From a virus: a DNA stretch of 30,171 bases. This document shows, one piece after another, positions 1 to 6,111 of the stretch. A program made the position numbers and the translations under genes. The notes beneath the pieces were generated by a model that ran no database searches, had not been told where the DNA came from, and was given only the letters and a program-made list of their open reading frames with translations. The number at the start of each line of letters is the position of its first letter. Position 1 is the first letter of the stretch. The stretch is taken from the IMG/VR virus record IMGVR_UViG_3300032217_000923, positions 1 to 30,171 of that record. One strand, written 5' to 3'.

Positions 1-225
1 ACTTAATTTAATACCAGCTTCGTGTAACTTATTTAGACGTTTAATTCTTTCTGCATAAGCACGTTCTTCTGGAGTATCGGGAGTTTTTGCTTTAGTTCCA
101 CCAGTTGAGCCAGCTTTATTGCCTGTAGGTCCACCGCGGCCTACAGTAGACGACAATTCAGATAACTTTTTAAAGAATCTATCTAAGGATTCATTAAGTT
201 CGTCTTTTGTTATTCCATCACTCAT
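1..225 (-). CDS. Small hydrophilic protein, partial (C terminus off the left edge)
   Basis: An open frame reads leftward from ATG at 225-223 and stays open to base 1, giving 75 codons with no stop, so the gene is cut by the window edge. The visible protein begins MSDGITKDELNESLDRFFKK, then has a Gly/Thr/Lys-rich linker (about residues 29-50, with GRGGPTGNKAGSTGG) and a charged helical stretch (PEERAYAERIKRLNKLHE). A weak SD (AGGA) lies 10 bases before the start. I do not recognise the family. It is divergent from the gp26-like gene, and the 226-318 gap separates the two. The clean start, lack of stops and phage-like composition support a real gene, but no function can be given. Confidence 0.6.
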   Translation of the reverse strand, partial: MSDGITKDELNESLDRFFKKLSELSSTVGRGGPTGNKAGSTGGTKAKTPDTPEERAYAERIKRLNKLHEAGIKLS

Positions 226-260
226 TCAGATTTGGTCCTAATATTGGTTAAAACACCACA

Positions 261-266
261 TAAATA
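261..266 (+). promoter_or_regulatory. Candidate late promoter core (TAAATA) upstream of gp26-like gene
   Basis: The gap between the divergent genes holds CATAAATA at 259-266. This is one mismatch from the T4 late promoter TATAAATA, and it fits the NATAAATA form I recall for marine T4-like phages. A start site about 6 bases downstream would give a leader of roughly 45 bases to ATG 319. The same TAAATA hexamer recurs in four other plus-strand gaps in this window. Confidence 0.5.
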
Positions 267-318
267 CATTTAATATAAATTGGCACCTATAGCCTATTTA
301 CCAACAAGGATTAACTAC

Positions 319-1224
319 ATGGATAACTCCAACCCACTTAATAGACCAATAAAGTCAGCTTCGGTAAATCCGTTGTCACAATATTACCGTCGACCAGGTA
401 CCTATATTGAACTTCCAAGCCAAGGAAGATTTTATAAAACGCCACCAAAGCTTTCCGACAACGGAGAATTGGCTGTTTATCCAATGACTGCTAAAGATGA
501 GCTGATTTTAAAAAATCCAGATTCGTTGCTCAACGGCGAAGCATTGAAGCATGTTATAACTTCTGTATGTCCAGACATTGCAAACGTAAATGAAATTCCA
601 ACAACTGATGTTGATGCAATTTTAGTTGCAATGCGTATGACCAGCTATGGTGACGATATGAGCTTGAACATTCATCACGGATGTAATCAAAGTAAAAGTA
701 AAGATCAAAATAAAAGTCAACATGTGGTTGTTGGACTTGGTAGTGTATTAGGTACACTACGTAATGTGCCCGATGACGTTGGCATTGTTACATTAAGTTC
801 TGGTATCAAAGTAAATTTAAAACCATACACACTGGAAGCACAAAGTAAATTGTTACGTGTGCAATTTACTACCATGCGTCAATTACAGGCGGCTGAAGTA
901 GACGAAAGAATGACAATTGATCAAAAGGCTGCAATTGCCAACAAGGGTTACAATGATTTAGTATCATTGAGTCAGGAAACAATGGGCGAATGTATCATTA
1001 GCGTTATGTTACCCGACGGTACAGAAGTATCAAACTCAAGCCATATCGCTGAATGGGTTAAGAATTTAGATCGAGCAAGTCATGAACGACTAGATCAAGA
1101 AGTAAAACGTTTTAACGAATATGGTATCATTAAAACAATTAAGGTACATTGTGATTATTGCGGTGAAGACTACACCAGTGACATGTTGTTTGACCCAACA
1201 AGTTTTTTCGAAATCGGCTCTTGA
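319..1224 (+). CDS. gp26: gp26-like baseplate hub / tail assembly protein
   Basis: A 301-aa protein with the profile of the T4-like gp26 baseplate protein family. The N-terminal signature is GTYIELPSQGRFY followed by YPMTAKDELILKNPDSLLNG. Next comes a helical middle, then a C-terminal CDYCGEDYTSDMLFDP segment with a CxxC pair. An earlier Cys and a His pair (IHHGC) could complete a metal site. The frame is open from TTG 280, but ATG 319 is the better start because AAGGA at 306-310 lies 8 bases upstream; TTG 280 has no SD. T4 gp26 acts in assembly of the baseplate hub. The stop TGA (1222-1224) shares one base with the next ATG. A slippery heptamer and stem-loop at the 3' end suggest that some ribosomes continue into the next ORF (see findings). 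It is longer than T4 gp26 (about 208 aa). Confidence 0.8.
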   Translation: MDNSNPLNRPIKSASVNPLSQYYRRPGTYIELPSQGRFYKTPPKLSDNGELAVYPMTAKDELILKNPDSLLNGEALKHVITSVCPDIANVNEIPTTDVDAILVAMRMTSYGDDMSLNIHHGCNQSKSKDQNKSQHVVVGLGSVLGTLRNVPDDVGIVTLSSGIKVNLKPYTLEAQSKLLRVQFTTMRQLQAAEVDERMTIDQKAAIANKGYNDLVSLSQETMGECIISVMLPDGTEVSNSSHIAEWVKNLDRASHERLDQEVKRFNEYGIIKTIKVHCDYCGEDYTSDMLFDPTSFFEIGS

Positions 1225-1244
1225 TGTTAGGTCTTGATAGAGCC
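1203..1244 (+). promoter_or_regulatory. Candidate programmed -1 ribosomal frameshift site
   Basis: In the gp26 reading frame the codons run AGT TTT TTC GAA, so T1203-C1209 forms the canonical heptamer T_TTT_TTC. After a 6-base spacer (1210-1215), GGCTCT at 1216-1221 is perfectly complementary to AGAGCC at 1239-1244, with a 17-base loop that contains the gp26 stop and the next ATG. A -1 slip reads CGA AAT CGG CTC TTG ATG without a stop, directly into the downstream ORF, and would give a 374-aa fusion. The downstream ATG has no SD of its own. Heptamer, spacer and stem-loop match the standard layout of -1 sites in phage tail-assembly chaperone genes; no expression evidence is available here. Confidence 0.55.
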
Positions 1245-1442
1245 AGCATTGCTCGCTTTATCGAGGGTATAGAAGCAGACTCAAGAGCCTTAATAAGGGA
1301 AGTGTCAGAACTAAGTGTATGGGGTTCTATTAATCCAGAGACCATATGGGACATGACATATTTAGAAAGATTAGTCCTTAGTGAAACAATTAAAGAACGT
1401 ACAGAAACAATGTATGGTAAGAAAGGTATTGCTAGAAGATAA
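1224..1442 (+). CDS. Small gp26-coupled ORF, possible gp51-like or frameshift extension
   Basis: A 72-aa ORF starting MLGLDRASIARFIEGIEADS and ending KERTETMYGKKGIARR. It is predicted to be all-helical, with a conserved-looking IWDMTYLERLVLSETIKERTE block. The ATG overlaps the gp26 stop by one base, and no SD precedes it, so it depends either on coupled re-initiation or on the -1 frameshift described at 1203-1244. In T4-like marine phages a short gp51-type hub-assembly factor lies next to gp26, so that is one candidate. The W..M....L..L...I..R style also resembles the second frame of tail assembly chaperones (G-T type) in other phages. T4 gp51 is much longer (about 249 aa), so the gp51 name is only tentative. 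The ORF is followed directly by a perfect palindrome. Confidence 0.65.
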   Translation: MLGLDRASIARFIEGIEADSRALIREVSELSVWGSINPETIWDMTYLERLVLSETIKERTETMYGKKGIARR

Positions 1443-1457
1443 TGTATTATCTTAATC

Positions 1458-1475
1458 GGGCGAAGTACTTCGCCC
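1458..1475. repeat. Perfect 18-base palindrome after the gp26 operon
   Basis: GGGCGAAGT and ACTTCGCCC are exact reverse complements lying back to back. As RNA this would be a 7-bp stem with a GTAC loop. It starts 15 bases after the stop at 1442. A second small hairpin (ATCAC-TTC-GTGAT, about 1487-1499) follows, then a T-run at 1515-1520. Neither stem is directly followed by a U-tract, so intrinsic termination is possible but not clear. It could equally be an RNA 3'-end stabiliser or a binding site for a dimeric protein. Confidence 0.5.
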
Positions 1476-1580
1476 TTGAATATCGCATCACTTCGTGATT
1501 GCTCATTCATTTCATTTTTTAATTAGTATTTTTACAGTTTATATTTTGTATTGTTTATACAGATATATGATTTAAATTTT

Positions 1581-2042
1581 ACTAACATTATGATTACTTG
1601 ACTTAGATTATCTAGTCACACTTAGCCTTGACAGGCTAAGGAAAACATTTGGTTCTTGACTCAGACCCCTATGCCACTTTGGATTAAGCAACTGTTTGCA
1701 CAGTAAAGGCGGTTACGCTGTACCTTTTTACACTAGACTTGAATAACGCAGAACACAACAACAATCCAAACTGTTCTTGTATTCTTGTAGGTTGTAATAG
1801 TTCAACAGAGCCTACTCATTTTGGTCTTGCAATTCTTACACCAAGCCAGTTTCATACCGTTTGACTTACGTCCTGTTAAGGATAGTGGTGATAAGTCTGT
1901 GCTACCGCGCACAATTTCCGTCCCTGCGATACGTGTGTCCAGGTTTAGGGCGCATTACAACCGGCCTGCGCGAAGCCTATCGGTAGAGATGGAGTATTGT
2001 GTTAGTGTGCGATTGACGCTATGGGAACTAAAGGAGCCGGTG
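1581..2042 (+). ncRNA. Candidate structured noncoding RNA, family unknown
   Basis: Hairpins readable by eye include CTTAGCC(1621-1627)/GGCTAAG(1634-1640); ACTGT(1691-1695)/ACAGT(1700-1704); GAATA(1741-1745)/TATTC(1780-1784) enclosing GAAC/GTTC; TTGGT/ACCAA (about 1821-1844); and GACTTA(1863-1868)/TAAGTC(1892-1897) enclosing TCCT-GTTA-AGGA (1871-1882). Others are TGTGC(1898-1902)/GCACA(1909-1913) and AGTGT(2004-2008)/ACGCT(2016-2020). Possible long-range closures are ACTAACAT(1581-1588) with GTGTTAGT(1999-2006), including one G-U pair, and ACCGGC(1960-1965) with GCCGGT(2036-2041). Large ornate phage RNAs such as GOLLD and ROOL have this size range, but I cannot match either from memory. The strand is uncertain because hairpins read on both strands. 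Chance accounts for some of the short stems; the cluster together with the raised GC is the argument. Confidence 0.3.
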
Positions 2043-2471
2043 TTATAGTTTGTTTATGATATGTGAGCCATGTACGCGAACCGAAATTTGACCGTTATAA
2101 TAATCAGTTGACTCTAAAACTTTTCTTTCAAATTGTTCTCGAGCTTCAATATACGAACACACTGCTTTTGAATTGCAGTAATGTAATATTTCGCGTGTAA
2201 ATTTTTCTTTGCCTAAGGTTACTACATCTTTGTTTAAGTGATCGTTTGAGCCATAATACTCTCGCCAATCAGAATCAATTTTGCTACGAATCTTTTTCTT
2301 CTTCTTGGTACCATTTTTAAGCTTTACTACCTTGTAGGAGGTTTTAGCAAACTTAGCTAACTTTTTACCTACATACTTTCTTCCGTCAACTGTGTTTGTT
2401 ATTAAGTAGACAAACCCGACGGTGTCGTCGGGTAAGTCCATAACTTCAGTGCCTTGATATGACCAAGTCAT
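2043..2471 (-). CDS. GIY-YIG family endonuclease
   Basis: A 142-aa protein with the GIY-YIG nuclease core. GFVYLITN (residues 19-26) supplies the GIY strand and KYVGKK (32-37) the YIG strand. A Lys-rich stretch follows (about 50-60, KLKNGTKKKKK), then WREYYGS (69-75). SYIEAREQFER carries the expected metal-binding Glu (E109 or E112), and YYNGQI (124-129) the terminal Asn. Stand-alone GIY-YIG nucleases in T4-like phages are often homing-type enzymes; no separate DNA-binding domain is visible here, so specificity is unknown. It is the last gene of the minus-strand operon. The annotated ATG (2471-2469) lies inside a hairpin and has no SD. An internal ATG at residue 11 (2441-2439) with AAGG 10 bases before it is a plausible alternative start. 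The gene's 3' end abuts the candidate structured RNA. Confidence 0.8.
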   Translation of the reverse strand: MTWSYQGTEVMDLPDDTVGFVYLITNTVDGRKYVGKKLAKFAKTSYKVVKLKNGTKKKKKIRSKIDSDWREYYGSNDHLNKDVVTLGKEKFTREILHYCNSKAVCSYIEAREQFERKVLESTDYYNGQISVRVHGSHIINKL

Positions 2472-2485
2472 TAACTAAGTTAATG
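2469..2485 (-). promoter_or_regulatory. Hairpin covering the GIY-YIG start codon
   Basis: CATTAAC (2469-2475) and GTTAATG (2479-2485) are exact reverse complements separated by TAA. On the minus-strand RNA the start codon of the endonuclease is the last three bases of the 3' arm of this 7-bp stem. The histone-like gene ends at 2487, just upstream. T4 homing endonuclease genes are known to use hairpins that hide the translation start in early transcripts, so this arrangement may hold down expression. Confidence 0.4.
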
Positions 2486-2486
2486 A

Positions 2487-2726
2487 TTATTTGGCAATCT
2501 TAGCGGCAACGCGAGCAGCCTTTTTCTCAGCTTGACGAGCGGAACCTTCTGGATTAGTGATCGTGTGGATTTCATCCTTACGAACCTTAGCCATTTTTGT
2601 AATGTCGCGTAGAGCACGTTTTGCACGGCTTCCAGCGGCCTTGACAGCACCATTGTTAAACTTTTCGCTTTCTGCCTTGTATGTATCTAATAGAGCAACA
2701 AGTGCGGCATGAGTTGGAGTAGACAT
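2487..2726 (-). CDS. Small basic histone H1-like (Hc1-type) protein
   Basis: A 79-aa Lys/Arg/Ala-rich protein. The N-terminal half has the helical pattern of the Hc1-like family (LLDTYKAESEKFNNGAVKAAGSRAKRALRDITKMAKVRKDEI, about residues 12-53). The C-terminal tail is Ala/Lys-rich (RQAEKKAARVAAKIAK), as in H1-type tails. The start is well set by AAAGGA about 9 bases upstream. Such proteins bind DNA without strong sequence preference; a role in compacting phage or host DNA is inferred. It sits between gp46 and the endonuclease in the minus-strand operon, with 12 bases to gp46. The assignment is from composition and pattern only. Confidence 0.65.
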   Translation of the reverse strand: MSTPTHAALVALLDTYKAESEKFNNGAVKAAGSRAKRALRDITKMAKVRKDEIHTITNPEGSARQAEKKAARVAAKIAK

Positions 2727-2738
2727 ATTAATTTTCCT

Positions 2739-4517
2739 TTATGTAATTTCATTCACCTGTGTATCGGTGTCCAGCATGGTAAATCCGTTCTGTTTGACTA
2801 CCATGAGTACATTATTTACCCTACTTGCCAGTTCATCCCTATGCGAAATAAGGAAAATATTGCGATTCATCTCTCTTCCCATGGATTTTAGTACAGACAT
2901 TGAGTTTTCAATGCCTACACTATCCATCCCAGAATCAACTAGCTCGTCAATGAACATAAGATTCATTGGCTCTGTAAAGCTTTCATACACATCTCGGAAA
3001 CTCCAGCTTAGTGCTAGAATTAACCTATTTCTTTCGCCGCGGCTCAGATTATCAAAATCAAAGCTTTGCCCAAGTTGACTAATATCCACTTCTAAATCGC
3101 TTTTAAAAATTACTTGGTGCGGCAATTGTAACCTATCTAAATATTGACCCAATCTGTGATTTAAGTATGCCAGATTTTGTTCAATAATACGTTTTCGAAC
3201 AAACGAATCCTTACTAGTTAGCAGTTTTAGCAGGAATTCTTGATGTTCTAGAAGTTTACTTACACGATTAATCTCATCCCAGCTGACCACAGCAAGGGCA
3301 GTGTTACGCATTGCTTCAATTTGTTCTTGATAAGGATCATCTTCTTGATTCTTGATTTCAAGTTGTTTCTTGATATTTTCTAAATTATTTTTATGAGCGG
3401 CAGCATCCTCAACACTGATATATTTTGTAGTTGGCCTGTTTCCGAGTTGGCCAATACTTTGTGCCATATAAATTGCTTGAGCCAGCAACTCATGTTCATC
3501 TCGAAGAGCCTTTTCAGTTATAGAAACTGATTCTTGTGCTGATGCAGTCATTTGATCGTGCTGTACATCATGCACACCTTGTCCACAGCTAGGGCAACGA
3601 TGCTCTTTAATATCTTCTAAATTTTTACAAACTACGGCAAGTGCATCTTCTAACTTTTTAACATTGCTTTGACGATTTGCAAGTTCTTTATTGGCTAACT
3701 TTAGGCGACTTTCATTTTCTTTAAATGTTACCAATGCTCTATGTGCATCAAGCTCTGCATCAATGTCTGTGCCTTCTAGTTCGTTGATGGCTGCATTGAA
3801 ATTTCTAATATCGTCAGACTTTTTTCGAGCCCATACACCCGAACGTCTTTCAAGATCATCAATGCTGGTCTGTACTCGTTGATTACTTTCTTGTAAGGCT
3901 TTAACACGTGACTCCTCATCTCGTATCATTTCCTTACTGTTTTTAATTTGTTCTTTAAGGATGTCAGCTTTTTCACTTAATAACGTGATACCGAGCAATT
4001 CTTCAATAATGTCACGTTGCTCATTTGCACGTAAACTTAAGAACGGCTGTGTATATGTGTTAAGAGCAACAATGTGCTTGAACATGTCAGCACTCATACC
4101 AACTACATGATCAATCGCTTCTTGAGTAACACGATTTTCACCAGCACCTTCATCTGTGCCTGCTTCGTTAACTTCGTGGTCGTCAACAATAAATCTTAAT
4201 AAGTTTGGCTTACGTCCACGTTCAATAATATATTTGTTGCCATTCTTTTCAAACTCAACAGTGACCAACATATTTTTTCCATTGGTCTTATTGATGAGAT
4301 TTTCTTTACGAATGTTAGTCAATGCGCCGCCAAACAATGCATAGCTTAGTGCATTGACCATAGTAGTTTTACCAACGCCATTACGGGCACCATCGCCACC
4401 CAAATCAAGATTATTACCAAGCACCAGAGTCAAACTATGTTGATCCATGCGAAGAGCCTGAGTAACATTACCCACGCTCATAAAATTCTTGATTGTTAAA
4501 TTTTTAAAAGTGATCAA
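2739..4517 (-). CDS. gp46: gp46 recombination endonuclease subunit (Rad50/SbcC-like)
   Basis: A 592-aa SMC-type ATPase. The Walker A is near the N terminus (ARNGVGKTT, residues 44-52). Long coiled coils run from about 180-300 and 320-480, around a zinc-hook CPSCG at 308-312. The ABC signature is LSRGERNR (491-498), Walker B is LMFIDE (520-525), and the H-loop is SHRDE (558-562). With gp47 it forms the nuclease complex that resects double-strand ends for recombination-dependent replication and host DNA breakdown. The start is TTG at 4517-4515 with AAGGG 7 bases upstream; it overlaps the gp47 stop (TTGA), indicating translational coupling. The next Met (residue 13) would remove the first strand of the ATPase fold, so TTG is preferred. 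Length is close to T4 gp46 (560 aa). Confidence 0.95.
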   Translation of the reverse strand: MITFKNLTIKNFMSVGNVTQALRMDQHSLTLVLGNNLDLGGDGARNGVGKTTMVNALSYALFGGALTNIRKENLINKTNGKNMLVTVEFEKNGNKYIIERGRKPNLLRFIVDDHEVNEAGTDEGAGENRVTQEAIDHVVGMSADMFKHIVALNTYTQPFLSLRANEQRDIIEELLGITLLSEKADILKEQIKNSKEMIRDEESRVKALQESNQRVQTSIDDLERRSGVWARKKSDDIRNFNAAINELEGTDIDAELDAHRALVTFKENESRLKLANKELANRQSNVKKLEDALAVVCKNLEDIKEHRCPSCGQGVHDVQHDQMTASAQESVSITEKALRDEHELLAQAIYMAQSIGQLGNRPTTKYISVEDAAAHKNNLENIKKQLEIKNQEDDPYQEQIEAMRNTALAVVSWDEINRVSKLLEHQEFLLKLLTSKDSFVRKRIIEQNLAYLNHRLGQYLDRLQLPHQVIFKSDLEVDISQLGQSFDFDNLSRGERNRLILALSWSFRDVYESFTEPMNLMFIDELVDSGMDSVGIENSMSVLKSMGREMNRNIFLISHRDELASRVNNVLMVVKQNGFTMLDTDTQVNEIT

Positions 4518-5536
4518 TGTGTGAGCCCTTGATATATGCTGGTTAAAATTTGTTTGTCAATGACATCGCTATCAATTGCTTGAATCTGATTTAGTACAAT
4601 AGCATCTACGCTTTCAAAGAGAATTTCTCCACCTTCCCACTCAGTTGCATATTCCTCAGTTTTACCAGGAATTAAACTAAGCTCGCGCATGTTATAGGTA
4701 GTTACCCATTGTTCTTTGATATAGCTTGCCTCTTCGTAACTAATATCAACGTCAATGGTAACACGAGCAAATGTTTGACTATCAAACAGTTCTTCATGAC
4801 GGTCAATTGCCTGAGTCAATGTCAAAGTTTTAAATTTTGGTGCAGCCGGCCATATTCTAAAGTCAGGTTGACCGCCATACTCTAAAAACATACATCCACG
4901 GTCGTCATCCCATGCATCAGCATAGTTGTGCGGGAAACAATTTCCCATGTATACTACATTACCTCGTTGTTGACGCTTATGAAAATGTCCAGAGAACACA
5001 AGTTCTTGGTTAGGAAAATGTCCTTCGTTTAAACCTCCATGATCCGGCATCTCTACCATGGCGTTCATTTTAAAGTGAGGCAGTTCAAAGTGTCCAAACA
5101 CATAACGGCTCTTGAGCTTTTTCATTGTCTCCCACTCGTCACCAACTAGCCAAGGAACAATAGTCATGTCGCCAACAGTTAACACATCATTGACTAGTAC
5201 AACATTATTCAAATAATCACCAAAAGGAAGTGAGTTAATTTCTCGCTTTTCTCTATAGGCCAAATCGTGATTACCCATAATAATATACACCTTTTCAAAG
5301 TTCTCTGAGAGATATTTGATGTTAGATGTTGTATAGTTCAGAGTGCTTACATTAATGTTTGCACGATTATTATGCCAATCTCCAAGGAAGATGCAAGTTT
5401 CAGCACCTTCCTTCTTGGCTTCTTGTGTCATCCATTTAATGAAGTTTTCACAGTCATCATTGTGGGCACGGCTGTTGTTTCGTAAACCAAAATGGATATC
5501 TGTAAAGCACACGGCTTTCTTAAAAGGTTGTGTCAT
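4514..5536 (-). CDS. gp47: gp47 recombination endonuclease subunit (Mre11/SbcD-like)
   Basis: A 340-aa calcineurin-type metallophosphoesterase. Phosphoesterase motifs in order are FTDIHFG (residues 11-17), LGDWHNNR (51-58), GNHDLAY (88-94), GHFE (148-151) and SGHFHKR (182-188). These are the metal-binding Asp/His/Asn residues of Mre11 nucleases. It pairs with gp46, whose TTG start overlaps this stop. Length equals that of T4 gp47 (about 339 aa). The ATG at 5536-5534 has no strong SD and lies 5 bases after the preceding stop, so coupled translation is likely. Confidence 0.95.
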   Translation of the reverse strand: MTQPFKKAVCFTDIHFGLRNNSRAHNDDCENFIKWMTQEAKKEGAETCIFLGDWHNNRANINVSTLNYTTSNIKYLSENFEKVYIIMGNHDLAYREKREINSLPFGDYLNNVVLVNDVLTVGDMTIVPWLVGDEWETMKKLKSRYVFGHFELPHFKMNAMVEMPDHGGLNEGHFPNQELVFSGHFHKRQQRGNVVYMGNCFPHNYADAWDDDRGCMFLEYGGQPDFRIWPAAPKFKTLTLTQAIDRHEELFDSQTFARVTIDVDISYEEASYIKEQWVTTYNMRELSLIPGKTEEYATEWEGGEILFESVDAIVLNQIQAIDSDVIDKQILTSIYQGLTH

Positions 5537-5541
5537 AACTG

Positions 5542-5736
5542 TTATTTTAGCATTTCAGTAAGTTGTTGTCTACAACGAGTTAGATCGTCTTTGACATGCA
5601 AACGTTTCTTCTTAAGGTCCTCTAAACGCAGGTCCTCAAATAGCCCAGTTTTCTCAAGTGTATCAACTTCCTTGTCCAACTTTTCGTGAGACTTTTCTAA
5701 ATGTGTGATATGATGTTTTAGGCTCTCTATATGCAT
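5542..5736 (-). CDS. DUF465/YdcH-like small coiled-coil protein
   Basis: A 64-aa, almost wholly helical protein. The pattern HLEKSHEKLDKEVDTLEK followed by LRLEDLKKKRLHVKDDL closely matches the two-helix hairpin of the DUF465 (YdcH) family: the first helix carries a DKEI-type motif and the second an LKKxRL-KD motif. Function is unknown in bacteria as well as phages. The start has a good SD (AAAGGAG, 6 bases before ATG 5736). It sits 3 bases after the pyrophosphohydrolase stop, within the minus-strand operon. Assignment rests on pattern and length. Confidence 0.75.
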   Translation of the reverse strand: MHIESLKHHITHLEKSHEKLDKEVDTLEKTGLFEDLRLEDLKKKRLHVKDDLTRCRQQLTEMLK

Positions 5737-5739
5737 GGC

Positions 5740-6111
5740 TTACTCCTTTTTTAAGAATGGGTTTAAATCTGGTGGTACCCAACCTAGTGGTTTAAGGACC
5801 TTGCCATCATCGCGTTTGCGAACCTTGCCAGTTTCTTTGTCAATCTTAGCAAAGTTAGTGCTCATGACTTCTTTCCATGCGCCTTCTGCATCGGCACCCA
5901 TACTATGGATTGCACCAATGGTAACAACAAGAATATCAATTAAAGCATCTAATTCCTCAACGGCATTGCGATTTGCATACGCAACATTATGCTCTTCAAA
6001 TTCTTCTCTCATTAGCTTTAGATAAAGCTTGTACTGATCTTCGTTAAAGGTCCCAACAGTTTGATCGCAGGCCCTCATAAATTTTTCTTGATCACGGAAT
6101 TGATTGGACAT
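5740..6111 (-). CDS. MazG-like all-alpha NTP pyrophosphohydrolase
   Basis: A 123-aa protein with the metal-binding pattern of the MazG/HisE-type all-alpha NTP pyrophosphatases: REEFEEH (residues 35-41), then VEELDALIDILV (51-62), then EVMSTNFAKI (81-90). The tail is KPLGWVPPDLNPF, common to short phage versions. These enzymes hydrolyse (d)NTPs or related nucleotides to monophosphates; the substrate cannot be told from sequence. The start overlaps the end of gp55 by 20 bases and has AAGGGG 9 bases upstream. In the operon it would be co-expressed with gp55 and the recombination genes, consistent with reshaping the nucleotide pool during infection. Confidence 0.85.
   Translation of the reverse strand: MSNQFRDQEKFMRACDQTVGTFNEDQYKLYLKLMREEFEEHNVAYANRNAVEELDALIDILVVTIGAIHSMGADAEGAWKEVMSTNFAKIDKETGKVRKRDDGKVLKPLGWVPPDLNPFLKKE

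Larger units (their letters stand above)
1443..2042. other. 600-base region without a convincing gene, between convergent operons
   Basis: The only sizeable frame is 1821-2048 on the plus strand. It has no SD and a non-phage-like composition, and ends overlapping the GIY-YIG stop, so I do not call it. The first part (about 1505-1600) is AT-rich with T-runs. From about 1600 onward the sequence is dense in short inverted repeats, and 1901-2040 counts to 55% GC by hand, against 35-43% in two sampled coding lines. A palindrome at 1458-1475 sits just after the upstream gene. No tRNA, tmRNA or RNase P signature was found. Confidence 0.6.

Noticed and set aside
280-318. TTG start giving a 13-residue longer gp26-like protein
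   Set aside because: No SD before TTG 280, while ATG 319 has AAGGA at an ideal distance.
1600-2042. tRNA, tmRNA, RNase P or group I/II intron in the gap
   Set aside because: Searched by eye for T-loop, tmRNA ends, P4 helix and intron core sequences; none found, and there are no split exons on either side.
1821-2048. 75-aa plus-strand frame in the structured intergenic region
   Set aside because: No SD, no recognisable motif, unusual composition, and it ends overlapping the GIY-YIG gene's stop; better explained as GC-rich structured sequence.
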